A DNA stretch of 64,000 nucleotides from NCBI RefSeq assembly GCF_000159695.1, contig NZ_CM000955.1, positions 265,001 to 329,000 on the forward strand, in the 5' to 3' direction. The stretch comes from Finegoldia magna ATCC 53516 (GTDB lineage: Bacteria > Bacillota > Clostridia > Tissierellales > Peptoniphilaceae). Shown piece by piece: positions 38,305 to 44,770 of the stretch. Numbering within the stretch: position 1 is the first letter of the stretch; each line of letters begins with the position of its first letter. The notes under the pieces are model-generated. The model saw only the letters and a list, made by a program, of their open reading frames with translations. It did no database searches and had not been told where the DNA came from. A program made the position numbers and the translations under genes.

Positions 38305-39128
38305 AATTCCAAGCTCTCTTTGTAGACATCATTTTTCTTCAATCCGTACATCTCGCTCACAATCTTCACAGCTTGCTTCTTAGATATTCCATCGTTGATA
38401 AGTTCTGTGAGTTTTTCTTTTACATCTATATCTTCATCTTCTTCGATGAGTTTATCGATCACTATTACGAATTCACCTTTTACAGTTTCGTTTTTTAACA
38501 TTTCGATAACTTGAGCACACGTCCCTTTCATAACGGACTCGTGAATTTTGGTAAGCTCTCTTAAAACACAAATTTTTCTATCTCCCAAAAACTCGCTGAG
38601 TTCTTCGACTGTCGCTTCAACTCTGTGAACCGATTCGTATATTATTGTAGTCATCGCCGCATTTTTGATTTGGTCGTAGAATTTGTTTTTATCAGTGTTT
38701 TTCCTTGGCACGAATCCCAAGAATGCAAATTGCAAACTATCGAATCCACTTCTCACCAAAGCAGTTATTGCAGCACTTGCGCCCGGTAATACTTCAATAT
38801 CGACATCTCGATCAATCGCCTTTTCTAGTAAAATTTGTCCTGGATCACTAATAGAAGGCATTCCCGCATCACTTACTACAGCGCAATTTATATTTTCCAA
38901 CAAAATTTTGTCGATAATTTCTTCTGACCTACTTTGTTCGTTGTGCTTGTGATAACTCACAAGAGGCGTTTTGATGTCGTAATAATTCAGTAATTTCGAT
39001 GTATTTCGTGTATCTTCACAATAAATCACATCCACATTTTTCAAAACGTCCAACGACCTCAAAGTCATATCTGCCAAGTTTCCAATAGGAGTTGGCACAA
39101 CATAAATTTTAGACTTTTCTAATTCCAT
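38301..39128 (-). CDS. rsmI: 16S rRNA (cytidine-1402-2'-O)-methyltransferase RsmI
   Basis: This 275-residue tetrapyrrole-methylase-fold enzyme has IYVVPTPIGNLADMTLRS at the start, EDTRNTSKLLNYY, VVSDAGMPSISDPG and VLPGASAAITALVRSG, all diagnostic of RsmI. It methylates C1402 in the ribosomal decoding centre with S-adenosylmethionine. It overlaps the methyltransferase gene upstream by 20 bases, which is frequent for this pair in Firmicutes (yabB-yabC order). Confidence 0.95.
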   Translation of the reverse strand: MELEKSKIYVVPTPIGNLADMTLRSLDVLKNVDVIYCEDTRNTSKLLNYYDIKTPLVSYHKHNEQSRSEEIIDKILLENINCAVVSDAGMPSISDPGQILLEKAIDRDVDIEVLPGASAAITALVRSGFDSLQFAFLGFVPRKNTDKNKFYDQIKNAAMTTIIYESVHRVEATVEELSEFLGDRKICVLRELTKIHESVMKGTCAQVIEMLKNETVKGEFVIVIDKLIEEDEDIDVKEKLTELINDGISKKQAVKIVSEMYGLKKNDVYKESLEL

Positions 39129-39822
39129 ATATATTCATCACTTCTTCCGTGTAGTCTTCATCATTGTAAATAATCAGATTTTTCTCAAAAGTCAAGAAAG
39201 GTTTCTGATTTTTCACAAATTGTATCATCACGAGATTGGGCTTATCGTCAATTCTCGATTGTACAAACCTAATTCTCTTTGCTTCCATATTATATTTTCT
39301 TGCAATGCTTAATAAATCGACCAATCTCTCGCATCTATTTATCATAAACAAAGATCTATTAGATTTGAGCTTCAACTTTGCAAATTCAAATAAATCTTCC
39401 AATTTCATCTCATTATCGTATCTCGATGTTTGAAAATTAGTATTCTTATTAGAAATACCGTGGCCGTTTTTTTGATAAGGTGGGTTAACTATTATGTTGT
39501 CGATTGAATCATTTTTGATGTCGACATTTTTGAAATCGTCATTAATAACTTCGACATTTGACAAATTATTAATCGCAATAGTTTCTTCCAGCATATCTGC
39601 AACATCTTTTTGAATTTCAATTCCAATGCATTTTGATAAATTGTACAAAGTCATACATCTCAACAGCAATATCCCTGTCCCGCAACCAATATCTATAAGA
39701 TTAGTGTCTTTTTTCATTTTTGCAAAATCTGTAAGGAGGATGGAGTCAATCGTAAAAGAAAATTTCTCGTCATCAACAATTATTTTTAAATCGGTTTTTG
39801 GTATAAAATGTTCTCTTTTCAT
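39109..39822 (-). CDS. tRNA1(Val) (adenine-37-N6)-methyltransferase-like protein (YabB/TrmN6 type)
   Basis: The protein of about 237 residues has a SAM-binding Rossmann motif IDIGCGTGILLL and the adenine N6-methyltransferase motif NPPY (IVNPPYQKNGHG), typical of the TrmN6/YabB group. The ATG I use (39822) has no Shine-Dalgarno sequence and lies in the T-tract of the upstream ferredoxin terminator. Longer GTG starts overlap the terminator stem, so translation initiation here is unusual. rsmI follows and overlaps. Confidence 0.82.
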   Translation of the reverse strand: MKREHFIPKTDLKIIVDDEKFSFTIDSILLTDFAKMKKDTNLIDIGCGTGILLLRCMTLYNLSKCIGIEIQKDVADMLEETIAINNLSNVEVINDDFKNVDIKNDSIDNIIVNPPYQKNGHGISNKNTNFQTSRYDNEMKLEDLFEFAKLKLKSNRSLFMINRCERLVDLLSIARKYNMEAKRIRFVQSRIDDKPNLVMIQFVKNQKPFLTFEKNLIIYNDEDYTEEVMNIYGIRKV

Positions 39823-39824
39823 AT

Positions 39825-39858
39825 TAAAAAAATAGACCACTCAAAAATGAGTAGTCTA
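39825..39858 (-). terminator. Terminator of the ferredoxin gene
   Basis: The 11-base stem TAGACTACTCA/TGAGTGGTCTA (one G-T pair) with a four-base loop is followed by seven T residues on the minus strand. The ATG of the next gene begins inside or just after this T-run. Confidence 0.85.
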
Positions 39859-39872
39859 ATTCTCCCCTAAAA

Positions 39873-40043
39873 TTAGCAGTCTTGATGTGGAGCATCTACT
39901 GGACATACGTCAGCACAAGAACCACAATCAATACATGCGTCTTGATCAATTGTATAAATGTCCCCTTCAGAAATACAATCTACTGGACATTCAGGTTTAC
40001 ATTGTCCGCAAGCGATACAATCGTCAGAAATTTTATAAGCCAT
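39873..40043 (-). CDS. 2[4Fe-4S] ferredoxin
   Basis: This 56-residue protein has two classic clostridial cluster motifs: CIACGQCKPECP and CIDCGSCADVCP, each C-x2-C-x2-C-x3-C-P. It is the soluble low-potential electron carrier of fermentative anaerobes. AAGGGGG lies eight bases before the ATG. It is a one-gene unit with its own promoter, a 5' hairpin and a strong terminator, consistent with high expression. Confidence 0.95.
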   Translation of the reverse strand: MAYKISDDCIACGQCKPECPVDCISEGDIYTIDQDACIDCGSCADVCPVDAPHQDC

Positions 40044-40067
40044 ATTGCTTTACCCCCTTGTAATTTT

Positions 40068-40092
40068 AGAGCGTATTATGTATTTATGCTCT
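40068..40092 (-). other. 5' stem-loop of the ferredoxin mRNA
   Basis: The inverted repeat AGAGCATA/TACGCTCT (seven of eight pairs) spans almost exactly from the predicted transcription start. A 5'-terminal hairpin of this kind commonly stabilises mRNA. The role is inferred. Confidence 0.4.
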
Positions 40093-40098
40093 ACAATC

Positions 40099-40127
40099 AT
40101 TATTACACACTATTAGAATAAATGCAA
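40099..40127 (-). promoter_or_regulatory. Promoter of the ferredoxin gene
   Basis: On the minus strand, TTGCAT (40127-40122) and AATAAT (40104-40099) are 17 bases apart, with TGT before the -10. The start is predicted near 40092. Confidence 0.55.
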
Positions 40128-40132
40128 GTGGT

Positions 40133-40975
40133 TTAATGACATTTATGATTACATCCACCGCACTTATTAAAATCGATTAATTCGTCTACATTTACTTGGA
40201 TTAATTCTTCTGTCTCATCCTCTGTCATCACTTTTACTTTCACAGATTCCAAAAGAGTATTAGTTTCAGTCACAACTCCTTCTCCCATCTCAGTAGTAAC
40301 TTTTTGACCAACGTGTGGCATTTTCTTTAATTTGCATTCATAACCTTCTTGCTCATAATTCAAGCAACACATAAGTCTTCCACAAAGCCCACTGATTTTT
40401 GAAGGATTAAGCGATAGCGATTGGTCTTTTGCCATCTTGATACTAACTGGATTGAAATTTCTCATATATCTGTTGCAACAACATCTTTGACCACAAGGGC
40501 CAATTCCTCCTGCAATCTTTGCTTGATCTCTCACTCCAATTTGTCTCAATTCTATTCTGATTCTAAAAATTCTGGCTAATTCTTTTACTAATTCTCTAAA
40601 ATCAACTCTTTCATCTGAAGTAAAATAAAAAATAACCTTATTGTTATCAAATGTATATTCACAGTCCACTAACTTCATATCCAAACCGAATTCTTTAACT
40701 TTTTCTTTGCAGACTTCGATGGATTCCTTAGCTTTCTTTTTATTTTCCATATAAATATAATCATCTGCACTATCAGCCAATCTTATGATAGGTTTCAAAT
40801 CAGACGACAATTCTTTTTCGTTTATCTCAAAATTTTCTTTTACAACAACTCCATACTCAATACCACGAGCAGTCTCCACTATTACGTGATCACCTAGTTT
40901 GTATTTTAGATTATTGGAATCGAAGTAATACACTTTACCAGCTTGTCTAAAACTAACACCAGTTACATCAAGCAT
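40133..40975 (-). CDS. ricT: PSP1-domain protein, RicT/YaaT homologue
   Basis: The 280-residue protein has the PSP1 C-terminal domain (RIELRQIGVRDQAKIAGGIGPCGQRCCCNRYM) and further Cys in LCGRLMCCLNYEQEGYECKLKKMP. These Cys residues fit the iron-sulphur-binding RicT of the RicAFT (Y-complex) that influences RNase Y maturation of mRNAs in Bacillus. It is also known as a sporulation gene there, but nothing else here suggests sporulation. The start overlaps holB by eight bases. Confidence 0.88.
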   Translation of the reverse strand: MLDVTGVSFRQAGKVYYFDSNNLKYKLGDHVIVETARGIEYGVVVKENFEINEKELSSDLKPIIRLADSADDYIYMENKKKAKESIEVCKEKVKEFGLDMKLVDCEYTFDNNKVIFYFTSDERVDFRELVKELARIFRIRIELRQIGVRDQAKIAGGIGPCGQRCCCNRYMRNFNPVSIKMAKDQSLSLNPSKISGLCGRLMCCLNYEQEGYECKLKKMPHVGQKVTTEMGEGVVTETNTLLESVKVKVMTEDETEELIQVNVDELIDFNKCGGCNHKCH

Positions 40976-41786
40976 AGTTTTCCTCCATTATATACAATAA
41001 AAGCTCTTCCATAGAAAGCTCAAAATTCGCATTAACTTTAAAATATCCCCTTACAGACTCAATCTTATCCAAAGTATCTACGATGATTCTCTCATTAGCC
41101 TTTGGATATTTCCTATACAATTTCACGAAATCTTTGTTCAAAGAAGACCCGTCCTTGGTCTTCACGAATTTCAAAAATGACGAATAAAACTCCATCAAAA
41201 AATCAAACAATACATCTGTCTCTTTTTGAAAATTGGACAAGTATTCCTTCGAATCCAACATCGTCAGAAGATTTTGTCCCATAGATTTATCCAGAATGTC
41301 CAAAGCTATCGTATAATCAAATTTTTCATTTTCTCTTTCACTTAGATAATTAATTACTTGACATCTGGAAATAATAGTTTTCAGAAGTTTATTCTTATTG
41401 TCTGTAAGTAATATAAAATAGACAAAAGGCTTTGGCTCTTCCAAATTTTTTAAAAGAGCATTTGAAGCCTCTGTTCTCATCAAATCAGCCTGTTTTATCA
41501 ACACGACCTTGTTATTAGATTCAAAAGGCTTTGTGGATACAAATTTTGCAATATCTCTGATTTTATCTATGGTTATAGAATTTTTCTCAGGTTCTATTAC
41601 CAACAAATCAGATAACTTATCCCTATCAAACTTCAACTTCAAATTTGAGTTACTAACAAGCAAATTGTATATCAAAGCCTCAGCATCATAATTTATTTCG
41701 TTTAAATTCCCACCATATAGTAAATATTGGTTAGAAATTTTATTATTATTGACTTGATTTATCAAAGTTTTGTTTTTCGGTAACAT
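40968..41786 (-). CDS. holB: DNA polymerase III subunit delta'
   Basis: This 272-residue clamp-loader subunit has IRDIAKFVSTKPFESNNKVVLIKQADLMRTEASNALLKNLEEPKPFVYFIL and TIISRCQVINY, typical of delta'. It lacks a good Walker A, as expected for this non-ATPase subunit. It lies between the c-di-AMP receptor genes and ricT in the conserved tmk-yaaQ-holB-yaaT cluster of Firmicutes; the ATG overlaps the preceding stop by one base. Confidence 0.92.
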   Translation of the reverse strand: MLPKNKTLINQVNNNKISNQYLLYGGNLNEINYDAEALIYNLLVSNSNLKLKFDRDKLSDLLVIEPEKNSITIDKIRDIAKFVSTKPFESNNKVVLIKQADLMRTEASNALLKNLEEPKPFVYFILLTDNKNKLLKTIISRCQVINYLSERENEKFDYTIALDILDKSMGQNLLTMLDSKEYLSNFQKETDVLFDFLMEFYSSFLKFVKTKDGSSLNKDFVKLYRKYPKANERIIVDTLDKIESVRGYFKVNANFELSMEELLLYIMEENYA

Positions 41787-42058
41787 TAAAACTTTTTAAA
41801 ATCCTCTAAATCCATAACGAAAATATTAGCCTTTGATTCATTATCAGATTCAATATCATTTTCGTCACATACTTTTTTAATCAAATCTAAAATAGATTGT
41901 TCTTTTTCTACATCAGTACCAATCAACATCGTAGTGTTTCCTTTTTTCAAAAATCCACCTGTTGATGATAATTTTGTAGAAGATATTTTATTCTCCAACA
42001 ATTCTTTTGAAAGAATATGACTCAAGTCATCTTCCATAATTACAACTATAAGTTTCAT
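41786..42058 (-). CDS. Short PII-like c-di-AMP receptor paralogue
   Basis: The 90-residue protein is clearly related to the next gene upstream. It keeps MKLIVVIMEDD, ISSTKLSSTGGFLKKGNTTMLIGTD and the following helix, but the C-terminal strands with PVEVMVGGATVFLLEV are absent. It is therefore a truncated, divergent paralogue of the DarA/PstA c-di-AMP receptor. Whether it still binds the nucleotide, or forms mixed trimers with its neighbour, cannot be told. Confidence 0.8.
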   Translation of the reverse strand: MKLIVVIMEDDLSHILSKELLENKISSTKLSSTGGFLKKGNTTMLIGTDVEKEQSILDLIKKVCDENDIESDNESKANIFVMDLEDFKKF

Positions 42059-42066
42059 AAAATCAC

Positions 42067-42393
42067 CTAAAATCTCAAATACTTATCTACTTCTAGTAAA
42101 AATACAGTAGCTCCACCTACCATAACCTCTACAGGATATGATATGTAGTTTGTTCCTGGCATACTAACAGAAAGCATTGAAGTTGTAGTTTCTCTTGATT
42201 TGCAATCATTTTCAATGATTTCCAAACATTTATCTACATTTTCATCTTCAGTACCTATTAATAAAGTACTGTTTCCCGTCTTCAAAAATCCGCCAGTTGA
42301 AGCTAACTTTGTAATTCTAAAACCAGCTTCAGTAAGGTCTGCATTCAAATTATATACATCTTGATCTTGAACAATTGCAACAACTAGTTTCAT
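42067..42393 (-). CDS. darA: Cyclic-di-AMP receptor DarA/PstA
   Basis: The 108-residue PII-like protein has MKLVVAIVQDQDVYNL, TKLASTGGFLKTGNSTLLIGTED and the C-terminal YPVEVMVGGATVFLLEVDKYLRF of the DarA/PstA family, a trimeric receptor for cyclic di-AMP. I start at the ATG at 42393. It overlaps the tmk stop (ATGA) and has AGGAG eight bases upstream; longer starts would sit inside tmk. Confidence 0.92.
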   Translation of the reverse strand: MKLVVAIVQDQDVYNLNADLTEAGFRITKLASTGGFLKTGNSTLLIGTEDENVDKCLEIIENDCKSRETTTSMLSVSMPGTNYISYPVEVMVGGATVFLLEVDKYLRF

Positions 42394-43001
42394 AAAATAT
42401 TTCTCCTTTTTAAAACTTTTATACATTGACTAAATACGTCTTCTACAGATTGAGTTGCATCAATAATTTCTATATTCTTTTCAGAATTTAGAATCTCTTT
42501 ATATCCATTATATACCCTTTCATGGAAATTATTACCCTCTTTTTCAAGTCTATCTGCCGTATCCAAAGAAGATTTTCTCTTCAAAGTAGTAATAGGATCA
42601 ACATCAAAAAACAAAACGAAATCAGGATAAACTCCATTTATAGCAAATTCGTTTATCTTCCTAACATTTTCAATTCCCAAATCTCTTCCTACACCTTGAT
42701 ATGCAAGAGAAGATATTAGAAATCTATCGCACAAAACAATTTTATTTTCGTTTAAAGCAGGAAGGATTGTCTCTTCAACATGTTGTGCCCTAGAAGCTGC
42801 ATATAACAAAGCTTCTGTTCTGTAACCCATTTTGGTGTTTTCAGTATCAAGTATCAAATTTCTGATCTTTTCAGCAATGGGACTTCCACCAGGTTCTCTA
42901 GTTTTAATCACATCGTAATTATTTTCGATTAAATAATCGTAAACTTTTTGAATTATGGTTGATTTCCCACTGCCATCCGGACCTTCAAAAGTAATAAACA
43001 T
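42390..43001 (-). CDS. tmk: Thymidylate kinase
   Basis: The 203-residue kinase has P-loop FEGPDGSGKST, the DR-x motif CDRFLISSLAYQGVGR and the LID region. It phosphorylates dTMP to dTDP. It begins the tmk-darA-holB-ricT coupled gene set. Confidence 0.95.
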   Translation of the reverse strand: MFITFEGPDGSGKSTIIQKVYDYLIENNYDVIKTREPGGSPIAEKIRNLILDTENTKMGYRTEALLYAASRAQHVEETILPALNENKIVLCDRFLISSLAYQGVGRDLGIENVRKINEFAINGVYPDFVLFFDVDPITTLKRKSSLDTADRLEKEGNNFHERVYNGYKEILNSEKNIEIIDATQSVEDVFSQCIKVLKRRNIL

Positions 43002-43011
43002 ATTTTATCCT

Positions 43012-43037
43012 ATAAAAAAAGCGAGTTAACTCGCTTT
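43012..43037 (-). terminator. Terminator of rplY
   Basis: The palindrome AAAGCGAGTT/AACTCGCTTT with almost no loop is followed on the minus strand by TTTTTTT. It lies between the L25 stop (43053) and tmk; tmk's ATG (43001) starts just after it. Confidence 0.83.
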
Positions 43038-43052
43038 ATTTTTTCTATTTTA

Positions 43053-43688
43053 TTATTCTGCGTCTTCTTCAGTTTCGCCAACTGTTGGAACATCTGCAGA
43101 TACTTCAGCATCATTATCTTCAATTACTTCTTCTTTTGGTTCAGATAATGAACATACTGCTTCTGTTTCTTCGTTAAGAACTTTTATATCAGCATTTTTG
43201 AATACATCCAAGTCTTTTACTTCCAAAGTCTCGCCAATTTGCATATCTACAACTGATACAACAGCTTCGTTTGGTAAGTTCTTTGGTAAACATTCGATTT
43301 CGATTTCGTCTAATAATTGCATTAATACTGATGGTTGAACTCTGATTTCATCTCTTCCTTCTAATACAACAGGAATAGTGAAGTTTGCAACTTCGCCCAT
43401 TTTGATCGCTTTGAAATCAACGTGAACATATTGATTTTTGAATGGGTGTTTTTGAACTTCTCTGATAATTACAGTATGGTCTTCACCATCAACTTTAACA
43501 TCGATTAAGCTTGAAGTTCCTGCCATTAAGTGAACTTTTCTTAATTCTTTTTCATCAACACATACATTAATTGGTTCTAAGTCTTTTCCATAAATAACTC
43601 CTGGAACCATTTCTTTTACTCTTAATTTTCTAACTGCATTTGAGCCAACTTCGTCTCTTTTTTGCATATCTAATTTATAGTTAGTCAT
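43053..43688 (-). CDS. rplY: 50S ribosomal protein L25 / general stress protein Ctc
   Basis: The 211-residue two-domain (TL5/Ctc) form has an N-terminal 5S-rRNA-binding domain (RKLRVKEMVPGVIYGKDLEPINV) and a beta-rich C-terminal domain (VVLEGRDEIRVQPSVLMQLLDEIEIECLPKNLP), ending in an acidic tail. It binds 5S rRNA in the large subunit. Confidence 0.95.
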   Translation of the reverse strand: MTNYKLDMQKRDEVGSNAVRKLRVKEMVPGVIYGKDLEPINVCVDEKELRKVHLMAGTSSLIDVKVDGEDHTVIIREVQKHPFKNQYVHVDFKAIKMGEVANFTIPVVLEGRDEIRVQPSVLMQLLDEIEIECLPKNLPNEAVVSVVDMQIGETLEVKDLDVFKNADIKVLNEETEAVCSLSEPKEEVIEDNDAEVSADVPTVGETEEDAE

Positions 43689-43723
43689 TTATTTTCCTCC
43701 TAAGTAATCTAAAATCTCTATTA

Positions 43724-43752
43724 ATTATACCAAATAAGTGATTTCTTCGCAA
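43724..43752 (-). promoter_or_regulatory. Promoter of rplY
   Basis: On the minus strand, TTGCGA (43752-43747) and TATAAT (43729-43724) are 17 bases apart, with TGG before the -10 (extended). It is about 35 bases before the ATG. Confidence 0.65.
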
Positions 43753-43774
43753 CAAATTTAATATTTTAGTTAGA

Positions 43775-44014
43775 TTAAATGACAAAATAATATAAAAATA
43801 GAATTACCAATCCTGGAATACCTAAAATACCAGCAATTAACATATCTACCAAATTGTATGGAATATGAAGATTGAAAAAGCTTAAGAAAATATTTAAAAT
43901 AAAAATTCCCACAAAACCAGAAAGTGCATGAATTCCCAATTTAAAAGAAATTTTAAAAAATAGCGCCAAAATTGCAACGCTAATTAACACAATTATAATT
44001 GTAGCTGCGCTCAT
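43775..44014 (-). CDS. BofA-family small membrane protein
   Basis: This protein of about 79 residues has three hydrophobic segments. The C-terminal motif NLVDMLIAGILGIPGLVILFL matches the pro-sigma-K processing inhibitor BofA family. In Bacillus BofA holds a membrane protease inactive during sporulation, but family members occur in non-sporulating Firmicutes. The ATG at 44014 lies nine bases after GAGGAG; a TTG three codons earlier touches that site. Its role here is unknown. Confidence 0.75.
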   Translation of the reverse strand: MSAATIIIVLISVAILALFFKISFKLGIHALSGFVGIFILNIFLSFFNLHIPYNLVDMLIAGILGIPGLVILFLYYFVI

Positions 44015-44099
44015 TAAAATCAACTCCTCTTGTTTATTTAAATAATTTTTTGGGTATAAACCATTTGTATGAAAATGAAATTATAAGGAGGTCTATAAC

Positions 44100-44606
44100 A
44101 TGGACAAAAGACAAGAAACAACATTTGCAAACAACCCTGTAACATTATTAGGAACTAAAGTAAACGTAGGTGATAAAGCTCAAGATTTCACTTGCTTAAA
44201 CGCAGAATTAAAACCAGTAAAATTATCTGATTACGATGGAAAGAAAAAATTAATTTCTGTAGTACCATCAATTGATACTGGCGTTTGCGAATTCCAAACA
44301 AAAGAATTCAACAAAAAGGCTAGTGAATTTGACAACACAATTATATTTACAATTAGCTGTGATTTACCATTTGCACAATCAAGATTCTGTGCAGCTGAAG
44401 GAATCGACAACCTAATAGTCCTAAGCGATCACAAAGATTTAGATTTTGGTTTGAAATATGGTTTCGTAATGGAAGAATTCCGTCTTCTTAACAGAGGTAT
44501 TGTAATCCTAGACGAAAACAACGAAGTTAAATACGTTGAATACGTACAAGAAAATACAAATCACCCTGATTACGATAAAGCTATAGAAGCCTTAAAATCA
44601 CTTTAA
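44100..44606 (+). CDS. tpx: Thiol peroxidase
   Basis: The 168-residue atypical 2-Cys peroxiredoxin has peroxidatic Cys63 in PSIDTGVCEF and resolving Cys97 in QSRFCAAEG, the Tpx spacing. It removes hydrogen and alkyl peroxides using thioredoxin; a thioredoxin gene lies 2.8 kb away. AAGGAGG lies eight bases before the ATG. It is transcribed alone, opposite to its neighbours. Confidence 0.95.
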   Translation: MDKRQETTFANNPVTLLGTKVNVGDKAQDFTCLNAELKPVKLSDYDGKKKLISVVPSIDTGVCEFQTKEFNKKASEFDNTIIFTISCDLPFAQSRFCAAEGIDNLIVLSDHKDLDFGLKYGFVMEEFRLLNRGIVILDENNEVKYVEYVQENTNHPDYDKAIEALKSL

Positions 44607-44674
44607 TAAATTATATCATACAAAAAATTGATAATACTTTCGAAAAGGATACAAAATATTAAAGATTAATAAAC
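44607..44674 (+). other. Short tpx 3' spacer
   Basis: This AT-rich stretch between the tpx stop and the long hairpin shows no open frame or recognised motif. Confidence 0.3.
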
Positions 44675-44761
44675 AAAAATCTCGTAACCGATTTTGTACT
44701 GCCCCCTTATTTCCGTGTCCGGATTTAAAGAGGCATTACATTTGTCGATTACGAGATTTTT
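44675..44761. terminator. Long imperfect hairpin between convergent genes (terminator or small RNA)
   Basis: A perfect 13-base outer stem (AAAAATCTCGTAA, 44675-44687, with TTACGAGATTTTT, 44749-44761) is flanked by T-rich runs in both directions. Inside are further paired blocks: CGA/TCG, GTA/TAC, TGCC/GGCA and TCCG/CGGA around a TGTC loop. As a terminator only the outer arms are needed; the 60-base structured interior is far larger than in the other terminators here. Confidence 0.6.
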
Positions 44762-44770
44762 TTATTTAAA

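Noticed and set aside
44675..44761. Hairpin considered as an attC site or a riboswitch
   Set aside because: It lacks the attC core boxes, is not followed by an integron-type cassette, and does not match a riboswitch consensus that I know. It lies 3' of both flanking genes.
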